Shown: positions 12,701 through 26,539, counted from the stretch's first letter. The stretch: DNA of 64,000 nucleotides from Datnioides undecimradiatus (GCA_008933995.1 WARS01000025.1:3455477-3519476); one strand, 5' to 3'. The notes: generated by a model not told the origin, from the letters alone. Numbers and translations are program-made.

Positions 12701-13710
12701 GGGGTGGGGCTAGCAGATGTTGTTAGCCACGTGTTCACAGAAGTCTATATGTGTGTGTCACAGGAAGTAGCAGGAGCAGCATGTTCCTGCCAAGTGATGT
12801 GTGTGATGTTCAGCACTTTGGCCAAACTGGGATTTGCGGGGGGAGCTCGGATATATCTGAACACACAACCCCCCCCAACACTTTACCACAGGAGTTTCTC
12901 CCTCTCAGTTTTATTGGAAAATCCCTGACTTGCCTTTTCAATTATTCTTTTTCCAATCGCCCATTCTCTTCGTTTGCTTGTCAAGGAATTCAACGATAAT
13001 GCTCGTTCACTCGTCTTGCAGAGTGATCAATGCTTGACTTCCGCTGACCTAGCAGTTATGATTTATCATATTCATAAACAGAACCATGGATGGGACTCTG
13101 TTGGTGAAAAAGTCAATAATTATTAAAGGATTATGGCGCTGGAAAGTCGAAGACACCTGCTTAGCTGCGATTGATGCCTCTCATTTTAAGTTCCTTTCTC
13201 CGCTCTTTGCTTTCTTGCTGGTAAACTGATGCTCTAAAGATTTGGTGTTTCACACTCATCTACCAATCCTCTCTGGTGTTTACCTCCTCATGCTCCTCTC
13301 TGCTACTAGAGACCGGCATTTTAATAGATTCGTGTGTTTATGTGTGGATGACTCAACATGGACGGCTCAAAAACAGATCATAACCAAATTAAATTCTGCC
13401 AATGTAAGCAGCCTGTCGTATGTTCATGTGTATCCACCATAAGTAAATGTCACTCGAGTAATTTAGAGAAGTTCATATATTTATAACTGCATGAAATACA
13501 TGAAGTGGACTAGTGTCACTTTTCCATTCTTGCATATGAGGAAAATAAATATTACTTGAGTATGAAGGTGAATTGCTAAATTATAAAGCATCTTATGTGT
13601 TATAAAATAAAAATCATTGCTTATGTTCAATAAATCTAGACACCCCCCAAAACGTTTTAATGCACCTAATTGTGCAACACGTTGAATGCAACAAGCATAA
13701 ATTGTGGCTC

Positions 13711-13751
13711 TTGTTATTGTTGTTGTTGTTGTTGTTATTATTATTATTATT
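13711..13751. repeat. TTG/TTA trinucleotide repeat
   Basis: About seven TTG units followed by about five TTA units, a compound trinucleotide microsatellite. The poly-Leu frame across it is an artefact. Confidence 0.95.
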
Positions 13752-14432
13752 GAGACCATTCTGCTTTTTAGTAGACAGGTTAACAGTCTTCTTTATATAC
13801 AGAATGTCAGCAGGTTCACCTTTTCTGTTTTTAAATGTCCTTCAAATGGTCATTATTCCAACTAGAACGTTACCCACAAGGCTGAGTGATGTAAAAAACA
13901 GCACATGTCACATCAGTGACAGATGACGGCTTTCATACGGGCCAGATGTGGGTGTGCGTGCGCGCTGCATAAAGTATGCATGCCAGGTTATGCCATATAT
14001 GACATGTACGACATGCTGTAATTGAATGACATGTTGTAACCGAGTCCGTACTTGAACACGCCGCAAGAATGTCACCGGAGAATGACACGTTTCACCTCTT
14101 GCTCAGGTGCCAGACCTTTATGAATCGCTTTGTTCCAGCAGCGACATAACTGGGTTTGTAGATAAAATGCAAGGTGCCTCTGTTACCTGACAGGCTATTA
14201 CTGTGAGAAGCCTTTATTTGTGTTCAGCAAATATGAAACAGTGCTGCATATTGTGGAAAACAGGCGCCACATACACACACTGGTGCAGATGTCCTAGCAT
14301 AGCTGTTATGTATGTGCTAGCTTGGGCTCATCATGTTCAATTTGCTCGTACAGAGATTTCAGAGAGGTTGATTGGTTAAAACATTAGAGATGTGATTCTC
14401 CTGTCCTCCGCTTTCAAGACACACACGCACAT

Positions 14433-14440
<8 letters not shown>

Positions 14441-14463
<23 letters not shown>
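14441..14463. repeat. (CA)n microsatellite
   Basis: About 11 CA units preceded by interrupted CG/CA alternation from 14420. Confidence 0.95.
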
Positions 14464-16044
14464 TTCAAACACATTGCAGCGTTGGATTCTCGTCTGCTGT
14501 CGGACCAGTGATTGAATTACAGTAGCTCTGGTGCTGAAATTAGAGTGGAGCATGGAGACGGTGTGGAAAATGCACTGTGGCTTGTAATAATAATATCAGC
14601 CTTTTACTGTATTGTACCTCACCAAGGCCCTGGTTAGGAAGCTGAAGGGTAGAAGCACGATAAAGGAAAAGATGATGTAGCCGATTATTTGTAGGCGCTA
14701 TTTTAAACACTGATACTAGAGTTGCCAACATTTGACTTGTTGTTGTATCATATTTTAACGTGTTCTACATATTTATGAAAGAATTTATGCCAGTTGCTAG
14801 TTATTTTTTCAGTTTGTGTAGCCACTGTGGCTCTCTTTCTAGACAAAGTGTAAATTGTAGATGATTATCCAAGCCTCGATTATCTCTGTATGAGGCTGTG
14901 AGAAATACTGGATTTCAGTTAAAATTGCAGCATTAACAGTAGCCAAAGCTCCAGTCACTGCATGCATGTCTCATTCAGTTACTCCATCCATGAAGTGACG
15001 GCACTGAAAATAAAATAGTTGAACATAGAGAAAGCTAATTCTCATAGGAAGACATCGGACATGGCAAGTTTCTACAAGCTGTAGGGAAGGACACGTCATA
15101 TAATTGAAATGGAAAATGCTTTACTGTATCTCAAGTTTATGTTTTATCCTTGGCCAAGAGTTAGAGTTTGATTGTTTGCATGGCATTAAGATTACCACTG
15201 CAATGGGTACATGAATGACCAGGAGAAAAACCTACAGTGAAACAAAGCTGAACGAATACGATTAATGTTGGGAAAATAAACAAGAGTTTGCTGATGCTAT
15301 CATGCTGATGTGTATTCCACTAAAATTCAACTTTGAATTTAACTTTTAATTAGTTGCCTCCCTTATCATTGCAAATGATTGAGAAAAAAAATGTTAGGTT
15401 TAGATGATGGAACTGTTTTCCGGCTTCTGATAGGTGGGCATGACAGAAAAAGTTGTTTGGAGCACTGGGTCTGCAGGTTCACGAGCGAGGTGATGCACTG
15501 ATAAACCAGCCATTAGATGTCGTGAGAGAATGGAGGCAGGAAGAATAGAAATGACAGGTGGATGCAGAGGACAACAGAAGGAGAACAGGGTTGCAATAGT
15601 TTACACAGTGCAGGCATTTAATCAGAGGGAAAGCGCTTGGTGTATTTTCCCAACCCGAGGCTAATTTTAATCAGCATTGGTCTTGTCATCATTGGCGGCT
15701 TTGGCTGTCACCCCTGTGTTTACTTTTAATCTCAGACCTGCTGATTGGAGAAGATGTGGGGATGAACAAATGAAAAAGAAGGAGGGAGAGAGTGAGGGAG
15801 GTAAAGAAGGAAGAAGGGAAGAAGGGCCCCAAAGTGGGGCGGCGGAGACCTTGGCACCTGCACCGCAAGAGCCTCACTTGCAGAGAGACAGATAAACAAC
15901 ACACACCTCTTGCTTTCCCAGCATGCAACAGGTTCTTCCGGTAAAGAAGAGTGTGTGCAGTGTGCTGTCTTGATTCCCTGCTGGGTTCAATCAAAGATGT
16001 GATGACATGTGGTTTTCTGGCCGATTAGTTCTCCTGGTCTTTAA

Positions 16045-16072
16045 ACACACGCACACGCACGCACACACGCAC

Positions 16073-16108
<36 letters not shown>
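16045..16108. repeat. (CA)n microsatellite with CG interruptions
   Basis: 64 bp of CA repeat. The first half carries CG substitutions (ACACGCACACGCACGC pattern), and the last 30 bp or so are pure CA. Confidence 0.96.
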
Positions 16109-16111
<3 letters not shown>

Positions 16112-17079
16112 CGATCACTCATACGTAATTCTTTGTTATGGTTGTCAGACTCAAGAGCCTATGGCAGTGAAGGGTGTTTTTTAAACCCCTGGTGATTGGA
16201 GTGGGCACCAGGAAGCAGGTTTTCCTCAAACTTCAATAAACTGTGTTCTAGCAAAGCAGTTTCTGTTTCAGTTAATGAAACCTCACTGGTCCACATGCCC
16301 AGTCATATCAGAAAGTAGCAAAGCGAAATTCTTTTGTGCATCCTTACAGAAGGCGGTGCTCAGAGTTCAGTGATGTAGTGACTACTTGCACTGTCGGCTG
16401 GTTTCCATTCCCACAAAGGTCACGATGGTTATCAATTAGTTAAGAGCACAAATTTGCATTAGTGTTCACCAATGTTGAACAGACTGCAGTGTTTCCACTG
16501 AAATTAATTGATTTTACTGTTGTAATGCCAGTGGGAGTCTTTGCATGGAGTTAAAACATGATTTATAGACAGACAAACATGCATTTTATAATATTATATT
16601 ATATAGTGGCACAGCTCTAGCATCTGTCCCCTACGTCTTCTTGTTAATCCATTGGCTGGTCTACATCTTTGTTCCTGACTGAAACGACTCAATTGCGATC
16701 AGATGGATTGTTTGCCTTTGGTTTTGCACTTTTGGCATATGCATTCATCTAAAAACTCCAGTTGCCAAAGGAAACTGCACATTGTTGAACTTAAAATAAA
16801 CACCATCCATTTCCAGCTTTTTAAAGTGTCCCCTGCCCCCCCAAACCTCCCCTACGTAGGATGACTCCTCCTTGTGTCTCAAAAGACACATTCTGCACAA
16901 TTAATATTCATTCTGCTATGGGAGTGCATTGTTGTCATACCACCACTGACAGATGTGCATTCATTAAACTCAAGACCACGGAGACACATTGTATGCCGCA
17001 ATGACACTTTAAATAATTAATTCAACTCAATTTACACCTGAATTTATTTATACTATTATTTATTTATACCGTTTATTCT

Positions 17080-17600
17080 CAGCTGAGGAGTGGATTTGGT
17101 CTCCTGGAAGGTGGAGCAGCAGAAACCATCCCATCAAATTAATTTTAATAATAGAAGGCTCTCATTAAGACCCAATCAGACATGAAGACAGTCTGAGTGG
17201 AATGGGTTGCCCAGAATTGACCAGAGAGTCATACATTATTGACATGGAAATCATTCTTATTAGATCAGCGGGCTTCAACTCTCAATATGTAGCTGACTGC
17301 CAGGCTGATTTTCACAAGCATGCACACACGTGCACCATTAAATGCATCTGATGTGTACGTGGAGAATATTACCTGAATTGATCACTCCCAAACTAATTTT
17401 CATAGCATAACCGTTACAGACAAATGAGGCCATTGAGGTTGAAAATTGGATTATTCTTTATGACGCTTTCTATTTGCACAATTTAGCTTGAAATGTGCAG
17501 TGCTGGCTAACGGCACAGATTAGGGGCCTCAATCAAAGGAAGAGCACTGCCTCACTTGACTATTATAGGCCAGCAATTACTGTTGATGCTGTGGAGAAGT
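17080..17600. promoter_or_regulatory. Candidate conserved non-coding element cluster
   Basis: About 500 bp of repeat-free, balanced sequence. Motifs include CATCAAATTAATTTTAATAA, CTCTCATTAAGACCCAATCA, AATTGATCACTCCCAAACTA, GAAAATTGGATTATTC and CCTCAATCAAAGGAAGAGC. They are mostly homeodomain and TCF/SOX-like cores (TCAAAG). This is the clearest such block in the 12.6-kb intron. Texture-based call. Confidence 0.35.
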
Positions 17601-19249
17601 GCAGATATTGCAGAATCCAGTCAAATGTGAACTTGGATAGCGTTTCGGGCGCACTTGAAAGATTATGTCCAATCATGTTTGTTTGTGTTTTTGTTTTGAT
17701 GTCGAATTCTGCTCGTGCTGACTAGAGCAGCGCGGCCAATTGTTTTCGCTTTTTATGGGCCTGTGTTAGGTGTGTGTGTGTGTGTGTGAGTGTGTGAGGG
17801 ACATGATTGTCAGTCAATTACACCAATCACCCGGTCGCCCTCCCGCCAGTCCCAATCAGAATTGAGCCTGAACGATCACAGGTGTGTTTGATCCTCTTGA
17901 GTTGACACAAACACAAACCCAACTTGGCACACTGGCGGTAAATGAGGGACCGCAGCGTTTACATGCATGGCTTATAGCACTGAGACATATTTAAAAAATG
18001 CCTCATATACAATAAAAACACATCATTATCACATTATTATCTCTATATCATTAAGTAGCAATTGTCACTAATGGATTCAGAATCACATGGTGGAAACCTG
18101 ACATTTTTTAGACATGAGAACTTTGGAGAACTTCATCACAGAACAATTTTATGGAGAGATGTTAATGACATGTAGACTTCAGGTGTGTCACTAAGTGCTA
18201 CAAAGTGCTTTGTCCTAGTCCTTGTTCAATATTTGCACATTAAATCCACATATTGTTCTCATCTATGGCTGCATATGCTGTTCTACGTGTATAAGATACA
18301 TCAAGAAGCAGAGACTTATGAGTATTTGGGCTAACTTCTGTGTTTGCCACTGTACATTTTTTTCCACCCAGGCACACAAATTTAGATTGTGGACACAAAA
18401 CACACTCGGACCACTTGTAAATTAGGGATTATGACTGCTCCTTTGCCCGTCTGTCTGGATTTCCTCCTCTCGTCGTCCTCTCTGACACACTCGCAGATGC
18501 ATACAGAAACACACTTCTCCCGGGAGACGCTGTGAGTGTGTTAAAGAAGGCATCACACGTTCATTCTTTTCCCCTGCCTAAATCTGGGCAGGGCCGGAAT
18601 TCATCACAGGATCAAACCCGTTTCTCATCAAACCCAGGAAAGTGTAGCTAATGCAATTTCACTAAGTCACTGCCTGACTTGATTACATGTGGGCTGGGGA
18701 GCGCATGCTAAGGCACCACAGGGGGCTGGATGGGTGTCACTGTGTGAGAGCATATGGTATCTATGTAGTTTAAGGTGATCCATTTGTTTTAGGCTCTCTG
18801 TGTCAGTACACTCACAACTGTGTATTTGAATGTTTTGTTGTGTGTTGGAAGCCATTATATTGGACATGTATGTGTGTGTGTCTGTAGCTGTCTGTTTGTA
18901 CCTGTGTCATCCATGGAAATCTGTATGGAAAGAAGCTGTGTGTGTTGCAGACGGAGCAGCGGTCCTCAAGGGGGATTTCAGACAGATTTGGCCACATTAG
19001 AATGTGTCACTTCTTCCTTTCCAGCTTTCAGTTGCCGTCCCACTGAGCACCACACCTCCACACACCCCTCCCACTAATCCTGGATCAGACCACACACCAA
19101 GAGACACAAATGCACAGACACTCGTCCAAACAACACTAACGAATCCTCAAGCACACGCGTGCAAACACATACGCTCCTGCAAACAAAATGGCACTTTTAC
19201 ACATTATGTGGAGAGAGGGATAGCTGGCAGCAGTTTGGTGGCATCCTGA

Positions 19250-19390
19250 CCTGAAACCGGAGCCACCCTGTCACGTCGAGACAACTCTGAAGAATCCTAT
19301 GCATATTAATGTGGGCCTATTTAATATTCATCAGCGCTATGCCCTGTTGGCAGCTGGTCCCAGACCCCATGGATCAATGAGGTCTCTTCC
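19250..19390. promoter_or_regulatory. Candidate regulatory element with POU-type octamer
   Basis: ATGCATATTAAT at 19299-19310 resembles a POU-factor octamer variant joined to a homeodomain core. It is followed by TTTAATATTCATCAGCGC. Flanks are balanced and repeat-free. Binding is inferred from motif shape only. Confidence 0.3.
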
Positions 19391-20258
19391 TCGCTCCTTT
19401 GTGTGACACGGATGCAGATGTTTAGAGCATGAAATTAAATTGGTCACTGTCATTGGGAATACATACATGGTAGTCAATTTGGTGCGTGTGTGTGTCTGTG
19501 TGTGTGCGTGTGTGTTGAGTTGCCGGTTAGATGTGGCTCTTGGAGCAGACAAGTAACGCTAACTTCCTCAGAGTCTGTGACATGTTGATGTTATTCATGG
19601 GAACTTGAGTGTTTGCAAGTTGATGACGAGGAAACAAAAGTTTAGCCAGCTCTTTCCACATTGATGATCAGTTAGAGGGAGAGAGAGAGAGACACAGATA
19701 GAGTGTGAGGGAGGGTGAGCAAGTGAGTGCGTTGGCGGCAGCTTTGTTTAGGAGCCTGTAATTGAGTCTTAATTGAATTGGCACCAAAGGAAGGATGAAT
19801 GGATGGAGAGATGGCGAACGAGAGAGTTTGAGTGAATTGGACCTCATCTCTGTCTCCACTTAGCAACGCAACTGTGGGCTTACCATGCAGGCGAATTTCA
19901 TGGCATCGGATCAGAATCGGAAACCCTTGATTTGAAAGTTTTGGATAGAATGAAAGCTTCCCTTGTCATTTTAATGAAAATAGTGTTGGAGAGTGTTGTC
20001 TCCCATACTTTTCAAATGAAACTTGTTCCATTAGAAATGTATTATGGAGCGCGGGCAGAGGGAACAATGCGTTGATATGCATTTGAATGCAAGGCTAGGC
20101 AGGCTGTGCAGGTAGTGCGGAGCAGGCTTTCGCACTATGGTGAAGTGTCTTTTGTGTTATATCACACAGCTTTGCAAGGCCGAATTGGACATGGAAATGA
20201 AACAGAAGAACACAGCAGAGCGCGGCTTTGTGCCAAACTGAAATCTCACCGTTTCAGA

Positions 20259-20286
20259 ACACACACACACACACACACACACACAC
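20259..20286. repeat. (CA)n microsatellite
   Basis: About 14 uninterrupted AC units. Confidence 0.95.
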
Positions 20287-20761
20287 CTGTGCCCATTTTA
20301 AAACCATATCAAAGTAGCTAGGATCACCAACTTGTTTGATTTCTGTCTGGTGTTTCCACTTAGCTTACTCTGTACATTTGACGCTACATCACGACCCCTT
20401 TCAACTGTCCGGGATATAATAGGAAAGTGAAGTGGCCACGGTGATGAAGACCTAAAGTCTAGGAAGCAAACAGTTTTCTAATTCTAGCTCCACTGTTAAT
20501 GTGTAAGACTCCCTTGGTCTTAAATCTAGAGATTGTTTATGTCATCGTCTCTATTTTCTGTACTGATGGATGTATTGTCGCTGAGTGCCATTGGACTTAA
20601 TCATAAACAAGAAAGTCTAATGAATAACATTTTCCTCACAGCGTCAATGCAGAAATGGCCCCACCTCACTGCTCTCCTTCCCATCACAGTTTGCTTGTGA
20701 TCACCGTGTAAATATAAACATGTGTGCATTCATTCATGCATAGTATTCTTTCAAAACCTTT

Positions 20762-20798
<37 letters not shown>
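20762..20798. repeat. CG/CA alternating microsatellite
   Basis: An ACACACGCGCGC start followed by about 13 CA units, another alternating tract with Z-forming composition. Confidence 0.93.
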
Positions 20799-21517
20799 AA
20801 TACGAACACACAGACAATCCTTTTGCTTTGCACTTTGCTGTATTGACAACAAGCCACAATTTCTTTTTCCATCAATCATATTGATTACTTCAGGATGAGT
20901 GGAGGTAATGAGCTTCGGTGTTCTTTCTCTCCCCTATGATCTCCCCTTGTCCCTGGCAACAGCTGCCCTCCCCACTCCTTTCTGAGCATGTTACATGGCA
21001 ATGATTTTCTGATTAACCCTGTTAGCTGTGGGGTTCACCCATGCAGTGACGCATGGGCACGGAGGAGTACAAGCATGTGGGATGCATTTAGATTCATGAT
21101 GGAGAGCCGCACCGATTGAATATTTAAATATTAAAGACTGTTTCCGAAAAAAAAAAACAAATTAAAGGGCAAATATTGATCTATGGAGGGAACATCATTG
21201 TTACATATCCCTCTTTAGGGAGATCAGAGTTCAGGGTCAACTAAAGAGCAACACTCTTGGGGTTGTTTGGGATTTGGTGTCTTGTTAAAGGACACCAATA
21301 AAGATTGTTATTTCTTGAATCTGGATGGGTCCATTAAAAGAAGAACATCAGAACCACCTTAATCTTCTTAATGTTAACCTGCATATGATTCATACATGTC
21401 CATCTTACATCCTGTGTAGTTTAAGAACACACTTCAACAACACTATGGTGTCTAGATGTTTGACATGTTTTGACTAGTCTGTTTTGACATGTCTGGTTGA
21501 TTCTTGTCTCCTTTCAG

Positions 21518-21614
21518 GTGGTGCTGATGACAACCTGATTGAAGGTGGGGAAATGAAGTTTGTGTGTAAACCGGGAGCGAGGAACATCACAGTGATCTTC
21601 CAGCCCCTTCTCAG
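21518..21614 (+). CDS. exoc4: EXOC4 coding exon (third in window)
   Basis: This 97-nt exon follows a CTTTCAG acceptor and precedes a GTACAG donor. It completes the split Gly codon, adds 31 codons and ends two bases into an Arg codon. The peptide is [18 protein letters not shown] followed by [14 protein letters not shown]. The [15 protein letters not shown] core is essentially identical to mammalian EXOC4 and anchors the identification. The segment links two helical parts of the Sec8 rod. It lies between the 12.6-kb and 27.3-kb introns, so it is a small exon isolated in nearly 40 kb. Phases are 1 in and 2 out, so skipping it would break the frame. Confidence 0.95.
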
Positions 21615-23759
21615 GTACAGCACTGACTGATAAACTGAACATCTAGCCAAAAAGCGATCTGAAAGTGGTTTCAAAATGTGTTTTCTACTGGGGCTGTCAC
21701 TAATCCAAAAATCAAGATTGAACAAATTTGAAAGGATGCACAATTTGTTCATATGAATTTGAATTGCATCTGCCTAGCATCATATATTTCCAGAAACTGA
21801 ATGTTACCTTTTTTTAACAGCTGTATTTGTGTGTACCGTGCATTATATTGCTGCTGAGGTGTGCCACATCATTGGCAGCCAGCTGAGGTTACACTTAACG
21901 TTTCTCCGCTTGTTTGTGGTGCATCCTGTGTCTCAATTGGATGGCATGCTAGCAGCCAAGAGCTAACAGCTGCCTCGTACAAAGTTGAAAAACAGAGTTA
22001 TTTCACCATATAGGGTGTAAAATCCTAAATACTTCCACATGCTGCCTCTAGGATGCTTTGGTGTTGTGATTGTCCATTTGAAACAGCTTAGCATGCTCAT
22101 GTCCCGTATTTTTGTAACAAAGAACATTTCAATACGGTGTGCAATAGGTCAAGCTTGCCTCTTTGGAGACGATTCATTACTTAAGTTTAATACTGGTATA
22201 TTTCCTGGTCAAAAACCTGACACTGCAACTAAACACACGTTTAAGACAAGGAAATTATAATGTTTGATACTTCTAATATCCACCAATGGTCAATGTAATT
22301 GGAACAAATCCAAACAAAGCATATGAATGACAGAACCTGCTGTCTTTACTGGAACAGGACGAGCAGATTTCAATAATTGTGGGAGGTACATGTGTGAAAG
22401 GCCCACTAGTGTCATACGTGTCTGTCACACATGCATGACCAAGCCACTCAAGACATACAAAGGCTGGGACATGACTCAATACCAGTAAAATGTAAACTAA
22501 TTATATTACAGGGTCTCTTAGTGACCATCTATCGATTTCAGTCTTTTTAATGTTCTGTGGGATATCATAAATCAAACATGATGTAATATACTGTACTTTC
22601 AGTTCAGAATGTTTTGTTGATACCATCCAGGAATTGGGATCGACTACCGACCCCTCGTTTTTATTTCCCATTAAATTTGAGTATTGTGAAGGGTTGTCTT
22701 TGGTAATGTTCTGTATGTCTGGTACTTTTCTATAGAGCGCTATGGTCCCAGGCGAGTAGTGTAAATCTAATAGTGAAGCAGTTTAATTGAATTGGCCTCC
22801 ATGCAGTGATACATTACCTTCTAGGATCCATTAAACAGAGATGTTTCCTACTTCCACACTACAGTACTTAGAATACAATTCTACAATTTTGACATAACTG
22901 AGCATATTTTTAATGCATAGTGGAGGGATGAGTGTGCATTTTTGGCAAACACCTTGTGAATCCCTTAAAATTGTGTAAAGCTGTCAGGTTAGCAGATGTT
23001 TTGACTGTAAAAGTATTTTGAATACTCAGCCAGTGGAGAGATCCAAAATACAGTAACTTCACACAGGCCATCTGGGTAGTAACTGTGCCATGAGATGACT
23101 TGCTTACTTGTTTGGCTGTGCAAGGTTTTTTTAATTGCACAGTCAGTGAATAAACTTGGGGAAAAATCCTAAACACAGTGCACAACTATGCATATATCCT
23201 AAATATTAAAGTTTGGATTAACTACTGGACAATGTTGAATCACAGAAAACAGCCAGTCAACTGAGTTAAGCTTGGCTGAACTTCATCTGTCAGATCTGTT
23301 TGGCTTTTCATCAGATTCCCCCCAACCCTTACATGTATTGTCAGTTGTCATGTTACTTTTCGTTTGATGGATTGATGTTCTTTGAAGGGAAATGACCAGT
23401 TTCTAAGAGCAAGGACTGTCTATGTTAATGTGTGCATGCTGAAATATGCAGGCATGTGTCTATGCATGCTTTAACGTGGTTAGTTGGCTGTGCGTGTGCG
23501 TCCCTTTACCGAGGCCACGGTCTCGAATCGCTCCTTCAGTCCTGCTCTCTTACACGCGTTCCCTCTCTATCCATTCAACCCCAGCTCACTGTGGGTCTCG
23601 CCAAGCTTTTGTCTGAACAAATGACCAAAAATAAAACGTTGACTAGCTTTCTGCCAACCTCTCCCATGTTGTCTGTAATGGTTCATATCAATCACACCAA
23701 ACTGCCTCGCACACTGGGCTCTCTCCTCTTTCTCTCCCTCCCTCCGCTCTGCCCTCTCT

Positions 23760-23900
23760 AGACTTCTAGTGCCAAAGGAGCGCTGTTTCTTGCAGATGGT
23801 TTTCTAATGGCGAAGCTCTGGCATGCTGCTGATGGATCACTACACCTCCTGCAGCCAGCCATGCAACTCATGGCAGCTTTAATGACAAAAGCAGTTGGGG
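23760..23900. promoter_or_regulatory. Candidate conserved non-coding element
   Basis: Repeat-free block following a CT-rich run. It contains ATGGTTTTCTAATGGC, CTGATGGATCACTACACCTC, CATGCAACTCATGGCAGC and TTTAATGACAAAAGC. Texture-based call. Confidence 0.25.
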
Positions 23901-24724
23901 GTTGCAGCACTGGAAATCAGCGGTGCGTGGGCGTATGAGAGTTCAGGGTCTGAGTGTTTGATTGGGATATATTTCTTTTTCTCCCCTCTTGTTTATCTGT
24001 TCTTCTAATCTTTGTATCTGATTTTCCAATGAACCACAACTTCTGCATATATGTTCTTCACTCCATCGGTTCCTTGGGTTGGAATGTTGCAGCAGCTTTC
24101 TTTGGACTACGCTCAGGTGTTTTTGGGGTCTCACAATGCTGGCTCACTTTTAACTGTGACACATCGCCACGGAAACACCTGCTGCACAGCTAAACTGCTT
24201 AAGAGAGGGTTAACTTTAAAGAGCCTGTTTAAAATGTGTCAACAGCCTGCATAATGACCAATCAGATCACTTAGAGCTTATTTGATAATTCCCACAACTT
24301 TTTCCACACTATTTGGAATTTATTCAGATATAAAAGTAAAACTAAGCTCCTTATTCTATTCTAATAGCGTGATTACATTTTATCTTTCGCCTCACCGAAT
24401 ATCACTTTCTGCTGGCGCATTAATCTAATTTCCCTGAAGGTATTACCATTTCATCTTATGTCATATTAAGTACTCTGCTCAGATGGTGTTGTATCCAATT
24501 GGCTTGTAATTAAAAATTGATGTAATGCTCAGTGAAGCCAAGTAACCCAAAGAGAGCCAGACTGAGACATGCAATGGTACTGTAGGTGTCACTGAAGTTC
24601 TCCCATTCTGTTTACATGTGCTTCGCTGACTTGGAGGAGGCCTGTTTTATTTGGACACAATGTCCAGAAGCAGCCAAAGTGAGAACAGTAAGCAGAACTG
24701 CATATCTGCATCTCTGATCCAGAA

Positions 24725-24875
24725 AATGTTGGAGGGATTATATATCCCACCTGGCCTTGGAAGGCCTCGGGCTCCCCCAGAGGTGGCTTGGGAGGAGGAC
24801 ATCTGGGGTTCCTTGGTTTAGCGTGCTGCCAATACAGCCTTGCCTTGGCACCATGCCAGAAAATGGATAGATTGA
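24725..24875 (+). mobile_element. Non-LTR retrotransposon (LINE) 3'-end fragment
   Basis: The order of words here (GGAGGGATTATATATCCCAC, CTGGCCTTGGAAGGCCTCGG, CCCCCAGAGG, GCGTGCTGCC, then ATGGATAGATTGATT) follows the 3' terminus of a very common teleost LINE. In that family the ORF2 C-terminus reads like R-D-Y-I-S-x-L-A-W and the element ends in ATGGATGG-type tandem repeats. The copy is decayed: the frame is broken and the tail is reduced to ATGGATAGATTG. No reverse-transcriptase domain remains. Recognition is from memory. The clade (RTE-like or L2-like) is unresolved. Confidence 0.6.
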
Positions 24876-26539
24876 TTATAATGAGAATGGGACTCGAGTA
24901 TAGTGGACTCTTGTAATGTACTTATTGCTAATGTTTGGCTTTCTGTCTATATTTATATTGCCCCAGGGCTTATGCCCTTGTAAAGCAATTGCAATATGTG
25001 TATAGGTTGTAACCTGGTTGTAAATCTGTCAGTTCATTTGTCAGTTTGTCACCACAGGCAAATACAGTTGGATTTAATTTTGAAACAGTTGAGACTTGGC
25101 TTCTTGTCTGTCTGTAGGCTCAGGAGTACTAGGGCTGGCACTAAGTGAATGAATAAGATTGGTTCCGCCCTCACAAGTATAGCAATCCAACCTTGATGTG
25201 TCAGAGCGTAGAATGTATGTCTTTAAGGACACACGCACACAATATGGGGCAGACATAGGGGAGTGTTTGTGCATGTAGCAGCCAATTTAGTTTGACTTGT
25301 GGGGTCTCCTGCTGACATTTGGGTGGTATTTACACCCCTTGCTCCGGACGATGTTGGCATTTTGAAAAGCTTCAGCGGGCCCCTAATCTCTCCCTGTTCA
25401 CCATCCAAAGAATGACCAGGCATGGCCATGTCTGCTATGTTTGTGTCTTTGTGGCAGCGTGTGTTTTTGTGTGTTCAGGGGTGTGTGCTGGACTTTAGGT
25501 GAAGTCTAAGTTGCTGTGCTGCGATATCTAAGTTAATTAGAAAGTGAAATGATATCATAACCAATAGGACTCAAAGCCCTTTTATATGTCTGTGAGTGCA
25601 TGTTATTATTTGTCCGTGCCTTGATGTACCACAACATAAAAGGGATGAGAATTATCCTGCTGGTTTTCAGATGATGTCATACTGGTCAGTGTACTAGATT
25701 GATCACTTCACTGCTGTTTAACGGTCGATTGAGTACGGAGCTCTTCGTATGCACTCACAGCATTACCTTATTAAAAAGTAAACATGTTGATCTGCAGAAA
25801 GTTGGATTCATACAAGGTCTACTTGAAGGTGGTTCGACTGTGTCCGCGGTCGAGTGCGAGAGTGCGGTGAGAGAAAAGAGTCAGAAGGTTGGAGATTGAC
25901 AGAGACCGCTCGGGGGAAGTAGAGAGGGAAGGACAATGGAACAAGCGATGAAAGGAATGAGGAGCGGATAGGAAGCTAGATGACAGGAAAAGGACAGAAG
26001 GGCTCTGCCTCCCACCGCTGTAGCCTGTGGTGAAAACGAAGCACGCCATGATTCTGCACTAATTTCACACTCTCATTAACTCCCCTCCTGAGCAGCACAC
26101 ACAGACCAAGACAAATAGAAAGAGCAAGAGTTAGAGGTGAAATTGAGTATCTTTAAAGAAGTTTTTGGAAAGTATTTTTGAGTTCTCGCAAATGATTTCG
26201 CTCAAACCCAACGTCCACGGAGATGGCCTTTTATAACATTTTCATTTTCCTCGATCCCACTGACATTTTGAAGTCCAGTATTTTTGAAGAACAAGACTTA
26301 GTTGTGCTGAATTTCAATATTTTAAGAAAACTGAAAATTAGTGTCACATGAGCTCATTACAATTCTAATTGTTGCCTGCAAAGACACATACGCCTTGCCA
26401 ATCAGATCCAGTTACTGATTCAGTAAGAGAACACATTCGGCATTAAAAAGATGATTTATGTTTTTTTTTCTCTTTATTGAAATGATGCACCGGTGCATAG
26501 TGTGCATTCTGTTTAAACACTATATCATAGTATTCATAC

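Larger units (their letters stand above)
8919..21517 (+). other. exoc4: EXOC4 intron, 12.6 kb
   Basis: Bounded by GTGAGC and a CTCCTTTCAG acceptor. It starts with a long purine-rich block (about 8925-9640) leading into a CG/CA alternating tract. Other contents are GA-rich patches near 10560-10620, 10760-10795 and 15770-15830, CA repeats (14441-14463, 16045-16108, 20259-20286, 20762-20798), a TTG/TTA repeat (13711-13751), and conserved-element-like blocks at 17080-17600 and 19250-19390. No exon or nested gene is supported. Open frames through the GA-rich and CA-rich stretches are low-complexity artefacts. Confidence 0.88.

Noticed and set aside
21691..21985. GGGGCTGTCACTAATCC start resembling a fish repeat ('gggctgtcacgattc')
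   Set aside because: Only the first 20-30 bp look familiar. The rest could not be matched, so not annotated.
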